A DNA stretch of 41,070 bases from Schoenoplectus triqueter (taxonomy: Eukaryota > Streptophyta > Magnoliopsida > Poales > Cyperaceae), in the NCBI GenBank assembly GCA_964058805.1, contig CAXKVV010000110.1, positions 1-41,070 on the forward strand, read 5' to 3'. This document shows, in pieces, positions 18,186 through 30,168 of this stretch (the stretch's first letter is position 1; every line of letters starts with the position of its first letter). A model generated the notes under the pieces. That model was not told the DNA's origin and made no database searches. It worked only from the letters and a program-made list of their open reading frames with translations. Both the position numbers and the translations under genes were made by a program.

Positions 18186-18612
18186 TGGGGAGTCAACTAT
18201 TGACCCGATCCGACTGGTTAATCCGATTCGATCCGATCCGATATGATTCGAAAATAAATGAATTAGATATGAGTTTAATTTTTTTGATCCGAATCGAGTT
18301 GGGTCGGATTCGGATCAACCAGACCTCATCCGATAATTATATTTTAAAAGTATTTTCATGATTTAGTACTAATTAATTCTTTAATATATACTAATTATAT
18401 ACTAATTAAAATTAATTAATATTTAATTATCTAAAATTATATAAAATAATTAATAAATATTTAATTATTGTATACGAATCGGATCGGATATAGATCAAAA
18501 TTTTTTTATCCGAATTTAAATGAGTCGGAATTAAATTAGATCAAAAAAATAATAAAATAATATAATCCGAGCCTGACCGACTCGACCCGACGCACTAACA
18601 CCCCTACACTCA
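18186..18612. mobile_element. Decayed GACCCGA-rich non-autonomous element
   Basis: Begins in GACCCGATCCGACTGGTTAA and ends CGACCCGACGCACTAACACCCCTA. Its AT-rich core (GATTCGAAAATAAAT, then TTAATATATACTAATTATATAC) matches 28,058-28,395 and 38,552-38,830. The right end, read inverted, begins TAGGGGTGTTAG, reminiscent of hAT-type termini, but I see no matching left end or target duplication. Confidence 0.5.
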
Positions 18613-20663
18613 CGGCTCACAAGTAACAACTTACAAAGTCACAACCGTCCCGTTGTCCGTTGATCTGGAGTTGGAACAAAATAAATCATGTAAAATCAAA
18701 TCAATCCCGCGCAAATCGGAGAAAAACCAATTAGTGAATAGTTTAGGCTATAAACTATCAGAGTCGTCGTGATTAATTTAAGTTTTGCTCGTAGTCAAAA
18801 CCTTTCTGCAGTACAAAGAACCCTGTACTCTTCTCTAGTTCTTGGCCATTCCTTCTGTTGTCAGCCAGTGTGCATCAGCGAGGGCGCAGATTGTAGACTA
18901 TTTTATTTTTGAGTTTCGACAAATTCGCAATTATACTAAATTATCATTTACTAATGTTTTACACGACTGGTGTATGGGATGAAGTAATATTTCATAATTT
19001 TGTATGAAGCGATATGGTGGATAATGAAAATTGCATTTTATGGCCCAATTTTATTTTATTTTGTTAAATGAAGGAACATACTATTTTGACAACAAATGAT
19101 ATCTTGATTAGCAATGACGATACAACTAAAATAAATAAAAAATCCTTTTTATATAGTTTACAGATGTAATATTAGGAGCATATGTAGAATTTTGATCAGG
19201 GGCAATTATCAGATTGAAATAGCTTATCGGGTTCAAATCCATTAACTAATTGGGTACTAAATAAAAAATAATAATTTAATATATATTCTTATGTAATAAA
19301 AAATATTAAAAAAATAATATTTTATATATTAAAAATAACAATAAAATAAACCTTAAAATAATAGATAATCAAGTTGATGAAGAAAGTTTTCGTCTACGGA
19401 ATTTTATATTTTGATATCTTTACATAATTATTTCATTATGCACGATATTAAATATTTTTTTCTCAATAAAAATAATTAGACAATTCAGGGGGCAAAAAAA
19501 ATTTCAAGAAGAATAAATTACCAAAATCATTATCGAAAAGCACTATTTTTCAAAATTCAAATGGAGAAATTATCCCCCCATCCACATGAATCCGCCCCTG
19601 TAATATGTCAGATTCTTATAAAACTATATTATTATTCTGGAAGCTCTTTGATACATTGATTTTTAATTTCATCCTTACTTGTTTGGACTTTACATCTTTT
19701 GCTTGCAAGCAAGTGATGTCACCAATATATTTATTTCACTTTGATAAAAATAATTAATCAACAATATATGATGACGCTTATAATATATGTAATAACATAT
19801 AACAGGGACATATTATTTCGACTCGATAATACAAGTTTCTACGTGATATGAGACATGATATACAATATTTTTACCTTTTTCCTATTAAAATGTATAAAGG
19901 CAACGCCAATACTATATGTTTGGCAAATAAAGAAAGTACTATTGAAACAATACTATTTGAAAAGCAAAAAAAAAGCCGAACAGGCCCAAAGCGCTAATGC
20001 TCCATAAGCGATGGCATTCACAGAAAGGTTGTGCACTTATATACGCTCTTAGCATACTACTGAGGCTATCTTGCTACGACCTATCAGAAATTACTAAGGG
20101 AGACACAGTCACACACACAGAAATTACTCACTCATCCCTCCTCTGAGGTCAGGAATAAATAGGGTATTGAAAATATCCGAACGGGTTATCCCATTTTATG
20201 AAAATTTGTGACCGTGATCTATTTTTTTTGTGGACTGTATAAAATACATGGGTGATTCAGACTTAAAAAAAAACTAATCCTAGTAAAGATTCAATTTGAA
20301 ATTTCTGGCATTGATCCTCACTAACTCGCCTCATTCATATCCACGACCTATCTAAACCAGTCTCGCCTAAATGCGTCACCCGTACTTACCCATGCCTAAT
20401 CAAACTCGTACCCGCTCCTTCCCGGACGGGTCAACTCATAAAACCTGGATGGATCAACCTGTGATACTCGGATCCATAAGAGGATGTCATTGGCGAGATA
20501 GACTATTCCCGTATTCAGACAGTAAGGTACCAGTATTTTCTAAATTTAAAACACAAATTTGTTACACAAATGCTGATTATCTTCTTATGCCTAACGGTGT
20601 ATAAATCATGAATGTGCAGATAGAATCTTCCTTTGAGAGGCAAAAGAGGGGGAACATATACCA
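18613..20663. other. AT-rich intergenic with scattered GGGTCGG-type scraps
   Basis: No gene seen. A CGGACGGGTCAAC-containing patch near 20,340-20,480 resembles worn pieces of the GACCCGA-rich elements. The rest is unremarkable. Confidence 0.4.
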
Positions 20664-22898
20664 AGTGACCGGCACCTAAGGAAGTAATTCTTGAATTAAA
20701 TTTAATATTCAGAAACTTTTTTTTACGAATTGTTTTTATTTTGCACATTTCTGAAGTTTGCAATACCCAAAAGCATTTACGAAAGAAACTATTCATTATT
20801 AAAATCACCAGCATATTCATTATTATATGTAAATTAAATTAGCGATTTTCACATTGTGTAACGACTCCAGTTCGGTAACGCCGGTTTGCAAATTGCGTCC
20901 AAGTTCCAACCAATTACCAAACAATTAGAACTTATTTTTTTATTATTAAAATCATGTAGGAAAATTATCTTCTAGAAACAGTTCAATGTTTGAAATTTTA
21001 TATAATTTAAGTATTGTTTTATAATCTATTAAAGAATATTATTTTTATGCAAATTACAACAATATCACTTAATTGTCAAGTGATGGGCTATAAACGGTAC
21101 TTAAATTATATGAAATTTAAAATATAATTGATCCAGTAATTCTTTTATAAACAATTTCCCCATTTTTACTAAGTTTTTAACATTTTTTTTTTGAATTTAT
21201 TTTATATCGTATTGTCAAAGTAGTAAAGTTAAACATCGTCAAAGTGATCCCTCGCTTAATTTGTATATAAATTATAGTACAAATATTCATATATCAAGCA
21301 AAATGCAAAATATCGATTATGTCCAAAAATTGATTTAAGTTGCTTGATAAATTTTATATATCAACTTTTTTCCTGATTTAAAAGCTCACAATTTATTTTT
21401 TTTTAATTATTTTTTCATGTTTTTTAAAGTGTGCAAAAAAAGTAAGAAAACAAAAATGGTTTGTATTATTGTATATCTAAATGTCCATCTTCGGAAACCT
21501 GGAGAGAAAAGTTAAAAAAAAACTTAAGAAAACAATAAATTTTGACATGCTATAAATTTTTGACATTGCCGAGCTACTTAGATTTAAGCTTGTGGGGGTA
21601 AAAAAATGTATACACTTGCAAAACAATGCACCATTATGTGCAGAAATGAGCTTTTTCTATTGACTTGGAAACATTCAATAACGAAACACATTCATTTTTG
21701 CGTCAAGCTTTATAAGGGTTTTTCTATTTAGTTCAAAATTTGAATCACGAAGTACTTACATATTTAGGTTCAGCTTTTGAAAAATATATATTTAATATTA
21801 CGATTCACATCTGCAATATACTGAACATAAAAGTTTTCCCTTCGGTACAGCGCACAGCTCAAAATATCTAAGAAGTTCACATTTTGGCTGAAAGAATTAT
21901 CGTGTACGGCGTTCACGCACAAAATAATGATGATGATAATGTATGCGAATAAAAAAAATATATATTAAATTCGGTACTAGACTACTAGTACATATTCCTT
22001 GATAATCAATGGCGACTTTTAGAAATGGCAGCGAGTTTAATTTCATTTGAACGACATGACATCTTGGGGAGAGTGGAACTGGAACAGGAGTTTCTCTGAA
22101 CGAGTTTAATTTCATATGCTAAGATGTATTCAGTCAAAAGTAAAATTTCATATTACGTTATAAAATTAATAATATCTTTTAAGAGTGACATCTCTGAATA
22201 GAATGAAATTGTCAAAATGACACAATTAATTTTCTGCTCCTGCGCTGTTGATGCTCTTAGATTTGTACCGCAGGCAGTAGACCCTACGATTCTTGAATAC
22301 TATGTAGAGATGATAATGAATCGGATAGACGGGTAAAATATCAATTCCATAGTCTGATCCGTCAAACAAAATCACATACATACTGCTTGACTCATATTTC
22401 CTGACCTGAAATCCTTCTCCGTCCTGCCCGTGGGCTAATTTTTTCTGATCCAGCCCGTCTAGGCTCGTCCTGCAGTGTAATTTTTTTGTAAAATCAGATG
22501 AAATTTTTTATGATTACAAATCTATCTAGAGATCTAAAATTTTTCAGTAGCTAACTTTCATAAATATAATTTTTTGAGATTGATATGTTTATTTTTTTGA
22601 AAGATCTTAAAATATAAAAATAGTAGATATAATTGTCATGATTTTAGAGAATTTAATTTTGTATTGTTTGAATTTTCAAGTTAAAAGATATGACTAAAAA
22701 GATACTAAGATATTTGTTGAATTACATTGTTCACATTTAGACGTTTCAAAAATATTAGTGTTTCTATTTATATAATAATATCATAACTAAATACTTAATA
22801 TAAAGATATTATTGTTATATTAAGATTTTATATAATTTTAAAATATATTAATATATTAATATATAATATAAATATAAATATAAATAAATTATATATAT
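20664..22898. other. AT-rich non-coding start of the first duplicate
   Basis: No gene recognised. Short frames here (for example minus strand 21,897-22,115, with a counterpart at 34,107-34,424) differ in length between copies and have no recognisable domain. Confidence 0.5.
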
Positions 22899-23260
22899 AG
22901 TAAAGATACCGTGAGCTTAACTCAAAAAGTACATCAAATTATTTTCAAATTTTAATTTTTTAGTCTCAATAAAATATTTATATGAAAATCTTATGGGATG
23001 CAAAAATTTGAAATGTTTTGAGTTTTTTAAGTCATAATTTTTAATTTTTAAAAATCAGCTCTAAAAAAATTAATCAAATATTCAATGTTTGAACATCATT
23101 TTAAAAAATTAAAAATGGTAACTTAAAAAACTCAAAACACTCCAATTCATATAAAAAATTTAATGAGTATGATAAATTAAAATTATGAATTATTTTATAT
23201 ACTTTTTGAGTTAAACTCACGGAAGACCTCCGTGAGTTTAAGCTCACGGTATCGTTACTT
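22899..23260. mobile_element. Palindromic MITE, GATACCGTGAG family, first duplicate
   Basis: Left end AGTAAAGATACCGTGAGCTT, right end inverted equivalent AAGCTCACGGTATCGTTACT. The arms, each about 150 bp, pair along most of their length; the centre is near 23,070. Non-coding. Counterpart at 35,206-35,568. Confidence 0.8.
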
Positions 23261-23284
23261 TTATATATATATATATATATATAT

Positions 23285-23687
23285 GAGTAATGCTATGGTG
23301 CTTCGCGAAGCAAAAAAATTTTTGTGCTTCGCGTCCGTATCTCGAATTTAAAAGTTCAAACGGCTGATCCAAACTGTTGAACATCATCTTCATATTGAAA
23401 TATCCTTGGAGATCAAATTTTATATTTTTTTGAATTTTTTTGATATTTTTTAGATGGGTACAAAGTTTGTTGATCTAAAGATTTCTGCACCATCCAAAAC
23501 AAGCGACTTTGTACCCATCTAAAAAATATCAAAAAAATTCAAAAAAATATAAAATTTGATCTCCAAGGATATTTCAATATGAAGATGATGCTCAACGGTT
23601 TGGATCGGTCGTTTGAACTTTTAAATTCGAGATACGGACGCGAAGCACAAAAAAAATTTTGCTTCGCGAAGCACCATAGCATTACTC
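23285..23687. mobile_element. 403-bp fold-back element in a (TA)n tract
   Basis: Two 181-bp arms (23,285-23,465 and 23,507-23,687) are near-perfect inverted copies around a 41-bp loop. The ends read GAGTAATGCTATGGTGCTTC and its inverse, with the palindrome GCTTCGCGAAGC near each end. It lies in a TA microsatellite, and the second duplicate has only an uninterrupted TA tract at the same place (about 35,570-35,592), so it inserted after the duplication. No coding capacity. The target duplication cannot be read in the TA tract. It may be mobilised by an unlinked transposase. Confidence 0.88.
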
Positions 23688-23714
23688 TATATATATATAT
23701 ATATATATATATAA

Positions 23715-24128
23715 AGAGAGGGAGAGTTGGGATATGGTGTTATGCATTGCATGGATCGCCTCCGTGCTATGGATCAGTTATTCGTTATCAAAGTGTAAAT
23801 GATCAATCTAACCATATAAAATGATTTTCGTATGAATATATCAACATAGACCAAATTTTATATTTTTTTTTAAAAAAATATTATTTTTTAAGATAGTTAA
23901 AATATATCTCTTTTGAATTACTTATAATAACTAAATCAAGTGATTTTCTAACTATCTTAAACAATAGTATTTTTTTAAATATAAAATTTAGTCTATATTG
24001 AGATATTCATATGAAAATTTTTTAGTATGATTCGGATTGACCATTTAAACTTTAAAAACAAAAAAATAATTCATAATACGGAGGCAATCCGCATTATGCA
24101 TAGCACAATAACCCAACTCTCTCTCTCT
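23715..24128. mobile_element. Fold-back MITE with AGAGAGTTGGG ends, first duplicate
   Basis: Left GAGAGTTGGGATATGGTGTT and right, inverted, AGAGAGTTGGGTTATTGTGC; inner arms TGGATCGCCTCCGT and ACGGAGGCAATCCG. Flanked by TA and GA/CT microsatellites. Counterpart at 35,593-36,009. Non-coding. Confidence 0.78.
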
Positions 24129-25416
24129 ATATATATATAACTACTCCGAATCGGACGGACGAGTCTAACTCCAAACCCTTATCCGTCCTACCCCGTAGGA
24201 TGGCAAGGACCAAACTTATCCATTCATCGACCGGGTTAAGCTAGTTGACATCAGATCAAAATAGATCCGGAGAGATCCACTAAACCGCGGCTAAATTCTC
24301 ATCTCTAATATTATATTCGAATGCTGCCGAAAAAATTTCTCATCTACTTAAACCGCCCAAGGTCTTCTGTCCAAACTCCGAACTGCACCTCTGCGAGCTC
24401 TCCTTTATTTTAACTTCAATTACAGAGCTGTCATTGGGAGCGCAGTGGGTATTTGTCTATCCTAGAAAAAAAAATCAATAATAAAAGTTATGTTTGTGCT
24501 TTTTCTCAAAAAAATATAAAAATTATAATTATAAATTAAAATAATTATAAAATTATGTCTCATCTAAAAATTAAGTTGAGAAAAAAAAGATAACAGAAGT
24601 TAATGAAATTTTTAAAACATGACTAATTTTAAACAAACTATAGAGTTTAGAGACCAAAAGTAAAAAATTGAAGTTCGATGATTAAAATTGAATATCCAAC
24701 AAAGTTAGTGACCCGTAGAAAAATTTGCCATGTTTTTTTGTAAAGGAAGTTACAACTTTAAGGGGCCCAGAAAGATAATTATTTATCCATTTTTTACGTA
24801 GTCTCATTCATTGAAACCTCCGTTTGAACTCAATTAACCGCAACCTCTATTGAGGTCAAATAGGGTGCAAATTCGACTCAAATCTAACTTAATCTGATAT
24901 AATCTGATAATAAATGTATCAGATATAAATTTTATTTATTTTTTATTCTGAATCAGATTAGGTCGGGTTCGGATCAACTCGACTCTAAACGCCTAAATTT
25001 TGATCAAATCCTGTGTTTAGTCTTTTTGTTAAATGCGGGGAGCAAAGTTAATGCACATTCTGATTTTGCATTCATAAATTTGAATCAATTTATCAAAAGT
25101 CATAATTAACGATATTTAAGCATAAGGAATGATGAGTATGAAATCATTAGGTGCAAAGTTGTGCAGTGGGAATTAATTAACGGAATGCTTCGTAACTGCT
25201 GGGCTCTTCTGTGGATTACACTAACATAGAATTTTATTATTTTTGATGTACAACTGTTTTTCCATAAGACATAAAATTTGTATGTTTGATTGAGCTTTAC
25301 ATGTCTAAAATAATATTTCATAATTGTTAGCGTAATTCAATTTAACTAATTATGAGGAGTGACAAATACTGATTTTTAATCTATTTTTTAGTACATACTT
25401 TTGTTTTAATCCATTA
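24129..25416. other. Non-coding stretch shared with the second duplicate
   Basis: Nothing gene-like. A GGTCGGGTTCGGATCAACTC patch near 24,960 belongs to the GACCCGA-rich repeat class. Counterpart 36,010-37,310. Confidence 0.5.
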
Positions 25417-25424
25417 ACTGTATA

Positions 25425-25737
25425 TAGAGGTGGCAATCGGGCGGGTCGGGTCGGGTTCGGGTTCGGGTTCGGGTCGGGCGGGTCGGGTCAGTTTGACTTT
25501 CTGGAAGAAATCGGGTCGGGCCGGGTCGGGTCGGGTCGGGTCAATTTACATGTTGTGTTTTTTCAGATCGTTGATAGATTTTGATTGGATTGAAGGCCAT
25601 TTGATCTCGGGTCGGGTCGGGTCAGGTCGGGTTCGGGTCGGGTCGGGTCAGTTTGACTTTCTTAAAAAATCGGGTCGGATCGGGTTCGGGTCCGGACGGG
25701 TCGGGCGGGTTTGTCGGGTCGGGTTCTGCCACCTCTA
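25425..25737. mobile_element. hAT-type MITE rich in GGGTCGGGTTCGGG
   Basis: 313 bp, terminal inverted repeats TAGAGGTGGCA...TGCCACCTCTA, flanked by a perfect 8-bp duplication ACTGTATA (25,417-25,424 and 25,738-25,745). Eight bases and these ends are typical of the hAT superfamily. The second duplicate shows the empty site, AACTGTATATGATC near 37,304-37,318, with one ACTGTATA. The interior is GGGTCGGGT/GGGTTCGGGT repeats around an AT-rich middle. A 102-codon open frame over it is Gly/Ser/Arg repeat and not a gene. No transposase. Confidence 0.93.
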
Positions 25738-25745
25738 ACTGTATA

Positions 25746-26882
25746 TGATCAAGTTTAAAATTCAAATATTAGTTTAGACATTTTATACGTGCATACATTA
25801 TATGATACGGCCATACGGGATCTAGAGCCTGTTATTATTTATTAAATTGTCTTGGAAATGTGCATGAAGCCATGAACTATGAAGGAGAGTAGTTTAATAT
25901 ATGTAAGTTTGACTCATAGAGATGGTAGAGTAGTATGGCAATTTATTGTATTTGAAATGTGCATGAAGCAAAGTAGTATATACTATAGAGTAGCTGAAAC
26001 AAATATTAGAGTTGTAATTCAGATAAAAATTATAACGATGGTTAAGCTCAGGCCTTTGGGGTTCGAACCCTTTCCGTTTTGAATGTAAAAGATTCCAAAA
26101 CACCATCGCAGCACTTCAATGTTATAGGTGCCTGCGTCAGACGTTTTGTGTCTGGGAGGAAAACTGGTAACCTACTCTTATCTAATGAGGCAGAAAGCAG
26201 TAAAGAGTGCTTGAGTTACATATTAGTTCACATTAACATCTAGAAACAAATACTTGAACAATGTGGGTATGAGTCAACAAAATCCGACCCATGACCGATC
26301 AGCGAATAAAAAATAATAATAAAATAATATAATTCAATCCGATCCGACCTAATTCATTGATACCTCTAATCTCAACTAATCATCGTGTTTAGAAAAGTTA
26401 AAAGGGAAAAGAAGGAAACAAATAAGAAAGTAAAAATCGATACCCAAAATGCCCCCATAATCTATTCATATTGCATTCCCTTCCCTTTCTAAAAATCATC
26501 TCAAAGAAAAATCAAACATAACATGCTACAGAAAGCCCTTACATATTCCCTACGATATCACTTCTAAACATACAAAACGGTGCATATCCCCCATTATAAG
26601 TGTTACCGCTCTGTACAACTAGTCTTGTACCGGTCTACAACATATTAATAAGCTTGAAAAATTAGCATACTTTATACCTCTGCACACTAAAAAATGCATC
26701 AATAATCCTTCTACTCATGGTTGTTGTGCGCCATTACAAACATATTATATATTGCAATTACAATTATATTTAATTTGCCCATAATCTCACTATGGTCCTC
26801 CACAACTTCGGAAGTTAAATCAAAGGAATCAGGAAATAAATTATTAGAGAGAGATGTGCTGCCAGCCTGCCATGCTTGAGCA
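25746..26882. other. Non-coding stretch shared with the second duplicate
   Basis: Contains GGTTCGAACCC at 26,060-26,070 (again at 37,627-37,637), which matches a tRNA B box but has no A box, cloverleaf or SINE body that I can see. Otherwise AT-rich with no gene. Confidence 0.45.
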
Positions 26883-27763
26883 TTAATATTCCAAGAAAAA
26901 ACAATTCTCCCTTAGTTTAGACAATTTGTTGAGCACTTAATTACCAAGCAATAAACATTTCTTTCACATATATGGAGCCTCTTTGCTGTTTGAATTTGGT
27001 ATCAGTTAAAATTAATTAACTTCTTGATATGCGTCTAGAAACTATCCACTTGATCAATCTTCTCTCCAAAAAATAGTATGTGCTATGTACTATAAGATCC
27101 TTATTCTAGAGAAGCAAATAGGATGAAGAAACAAAGAAAAAAGAACGAGAGGAGAAAAGGAAGAGAGAAAAATATATCTTGAATTCGAATAGAGAAGTTA
27201 TTGTTAGTTATCAATTTGAATAAATTATTGTCAGTTATGCAAAAGAACGAGAGGAGAAAAAAAGATTAATTATGGTAATCGATGTCAAACTATAAATCTT
27301 AACAAATATAACTATGATAGAGTGCTCTTAGCATGCGAGAGGTACGGGGATCGATAGATACCTCACATCTCCATTTCCTTCCTTTTTATTCCTTAAATAG
27401 CAAATACTTTTTGTTTGGTCGCATTTTCTGATACGACACTTTTAACTTCCAAGAAATCTTAGATAATCTCAGAAGATAATTAGATATTTTTTTGGATTAA
27501 GATACACAAGAGTACATTACTAAACTAGTTCAACCCCCTCGGATAAAAGAACCCAATTAAGGAATCAAATCTCTTGTTCACATATATCCTGCCAACATAT
27601 AGATGGATCAATCAGTTACAACCAGATGTATTTGCTTGCTTCTATAAAAACTTTGCGTTAAAAACACTTGGCGAGCCTCCATTAAAAGAATTATATTACT
27701 TACCCTCTACACGTCTTCAAAAATCGAATAGAAAAATATTACATTAATATGTTTGCCGCATGT

Positions 27764-28028
27764 ACAGTTTTTAGTAATAATAAATTTTATTAAATTAATA
27801 TTATTAAAAGTAAGAGTGAGAAACGTAAAATTTGAAATATATGAATGGCAGCGCGCCACTGTCAGTGGCGCGGATGAAACGCGCCACTAGCAGTGGCGCG
27901 TTTCGTAAAAATAATGAAACGCGCCACTGGCAGTGGCACGCTGCCATTCGTATATTTGAAATTTTACGTTTCTCTCTGTTATTTTTAGTAATATTAATTT
28001 AATAAAACTTATTATTACTAAAAACTGT
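27764..28028. mobile_element. Palindromic MITE with GGCGCG/CAGTGG core
   Basis: Ends ACAGTTTTTAGTAATAATAA and, inverted, ACAGTTTTTAGTAATAATAA: identical 20-mers. The arms run through GAAACGTAAAATTTGAAATA and ATGGCAGCGCGCCACTG to a centre made of three inverted CGCGCCACTG...CAGTGGCGCG modules (27,850-27,946). It sits in the tail of unit C; unit A has no such sequence. In the second duplicate only the right half remains (from about 38,405). Confidence 0.82.
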
Positions 28029-28057
28029 CTTTCATATTGCTTTCATTAGTCTTTTTC

Positions 28058-28395
28058 ATTAGGGTTGACAAAACATGACCCGACCCAATGGGTCAACCCG
28101 ATTTGATTCGAAAATAAATTGATCGGGAATGATTCAAAATTTTTTGATCTATCATGGGTCGGGTCGGATATGGGTCGACCCGATCCGATCCGTTTAATTA
28201 TGTTCTTTTGAAGTAATTTTATGATTTAATATTAATTAAAAATTTAATATATACTAATTATATATTAATTAAAATTAATTATAAATTAACTAATAGTTAA
28301 TAGTTAAAAATTATATAAAAATTATTAATAAATATTTATTTATTTTACATTGGTCGGGTTGGATCGACCCGTGACCCGGTCATATCGAAAAATAT
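28058..28395. mobile_element. GACCCGACCC-rich element in unit C tail
   Basis: Begins AGGGTTGACAAAACATGACC and contains GGGTCGGGTCGGATATGGGT, then the same AT-rich core as 18,186-18,612, and closes with GTCGGGTTGGATCGACCCGT. Non-coding. The second duplicate keeps only its left part (38,552-38,834) because a deletion starts inside it. Confidence 0.6.
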
Positions 28396-28934
28396 ATTAT
28401 TCAAATTAAATAATTCATCAGATAATTTAACTTTTATTATTCATATATTCATCATTAGTTTGAATATCACTAATATGAAAAATAATTCGATGAAGTTGAA
28501 TAACAATGTAGTATAAATAGTTAAGTTGAATGTTGTAATTGTTAGGATGAAAAAACTTCAATAATAATGATCGGTCTCAATGCCCAAAATGAAATATATA
28601 ATAAAGTCATTAATATGTATAAATAACTTTATATAATATGTATAATAATCCTGTATTGATGATGAAAGATATGAATCCAATTTAGACAAAAAATACAATG
28701 TATTGTTATCAAAACTGAGTGTTTTAATTATCTAAATCGTTAGGTTTCCATGATACACAAATATTGTATGCGTACTGACTACCTGTAAGATATGTTCCGA
28801 GACTCCTCAAACAAAATATTTATGTTCGTAGAATCCTAGCTAGATACACCTGTAGTTAGTTTGTTTTTAACCTGTGAATTTGACCCTAAAAATAAAAGAC
28901 GTACACTGTCGTCAAAACGGTACGATCTTGCACC

Positions 28935-30035
28935 TCAGACCCCGCCCGGCCCCGCCGCGAGGCCGGGCTCCCTGCAGCCCGGACCCTCACCCCTCCCCAC
29001 TGCGAGGCCGGGCACCCTGCAGCCCGGACCCCTCACCCCTCCCCGCCGCGAGGCCGGGCGCGCTGCAGCCCGGACCCCTCACCCCTCCCCGCCGCGAGGC
29101 CGGGCGCCCTGCAGCCCGGACCCCTCACCCCTCCCCGCCGCGAGGCCGGGCGACCTGCAGCCCGGACCCTCACCCCTCCCCGCCGCGAGGCCGGGCGCCC
29201 TGCAGCCCGGACCCCTCACCCCTCCCCGCCGCGAGGCCGGGCGACCTGCAGCCCGGACCCTCACCCCTCCCCGCCGCGAGGCCGGGCGACCTGCAGCCCG
29301 GACCCCTCACCCCTCCCCGCCGCGAGGCCGGGCGCCCTGCAGCCCGGACCCCTCACCCCTCCCCGCCGCGAGGCCGGGCGCCCTGCAGCCCGGACCCTCA
29401 CCCCTCCCCGCCGCGAGGCCGGGCGACCTGCAGCCCGGACCCCTCACCCCTCCCCGCCGCGAGGCCGGGCGCCCTGCAGCCCGGACCCCTCACCCCTCCC
29501 CGCCGCGAGGCCGGGCGACCTGCAGCCCGGACCCTCACCCCTCCCCGCCGCGAGGCCGGGCGACCTGCAGCCCGGACCCTCACCCCTCCCCGCCGCGAGG
29601 CCGGGCGACCTGCAGCCCGGACCCCTCACCCCTCCCCGCCGCGAGGCCGGGCGCCCTGCAGCCCGGACCCCTCACCCCTCCCCGCCGCGAGGCCGGGCGC
29701 CCTGCAGCCCGGACCCTCACCCCTCCCCGCCGCGAGGCCGGGCGACCTGCAGCCCGGACCCCTCACCCCTCCCCGCCGCGAGGCCGGGCGCCCTGCAGCC
29801 CGGACCCCTCACCCCTCCCCGCCGCGAGGCCGGGCGCCCTGCAGCCCGGACCCTCACCCCTCCCCGCCGCGAGGCCGGGCGCCCTGCAGCCCGGACCCTC
29901 ACCCCTCCCCGCCGCGAGGCCGGGCGCCCTGGAGCCCGGACCCTCACCCCTCCCCGCCGCGAGGCCGGGCGCCCTGCAGCCCGGACCCTCACCCCTCCCC
30001 GCCGCGAGGCCGGGCGCCCTGCAGCCCGGACCCCA
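28935..30035. repeat. GC-rich minisatellite, unit C (24 units of 45-46 bp)
   Basis: The largest and most uniform array. Each unit runs CTGCAGCCCGGACCC, TCACCCCTCCCCGCCGCGAG, GCCGGGCG(C/A)CC. I count 24 CTGCAG-type units (one is CTGGAG). Length alternates between 45 and 46 bp because GGACCCCTC or GGACCCTC is used, and a C/A variant (GGCGCCC vs GGCGACC) is interspersed, so the frames switch repeatedly. Two plus-strand open frames of about 400 codons cross it in different frames, as do minus-strand ones; this is a composition effect. The C-rich strand here is the plus strand because the unit is inverted. Confidence 0.97.
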
Positions 30036-30075
30036 TACCCCACCCTAAAAAAATTATTAACTTCCTTCCACTCTG

Positions 30076-30146
30076 CCAATTGGGCAGAGGATAGACTAGC
30101 ACTCCTGCCAAATGCAATGGAGATATCGACCAGTCCAAACAAGTGA
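30076..30146 (-). ncRNA. Candidate snRNA-like transcript, unit C (identity unknown)
   Basis: Counterpart of the A and B candidates on the minus strand. It carries ATCACT in place of AGCACT, which weakens pairing with AGTGCT, and is followed by 3' box-like AGTGGAA (minus strand, 30,072-30,066) and AATAATTTTTTTAGGG beyond it. Confidence 0.25.
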
Positions 30147-30168
30147 TTTCTATGCAGCCACCTGTCCT

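Noticed and set aside
25430..25738. Telomere-like or gene-like Gly/Ser/Arg repeat
   Set aside because: The GGGTTCGGG units are not the plant telomere repeat, and the frame lies wholly inside a MITE with a proven empty site.
26060..26070. tRNA B-box sequence GGTTCGAACCC (also 37,627-37,637)
   Set aside because: No A box at the right distance, no cloverleaf, no poly-A or SINE body; an isolated match.
27848..27950. CRISPR-like spaced repeats
   Set aside because: The repeated units are inverted, part of a palindromic MITE in a plant genome, with no regular spacers.
28861..30094. Two overlapping plus-strand open frames of about 400 codons rich in Pro, Arg and Ala
   Set aside because: They are translations of the minisatellite in two frames; stops are simply absent from the repeat unit, and reverse-strand frames are open too. 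The 45/46-bp alternation shifts frame repeatedly, which no selected protein would tolerate.
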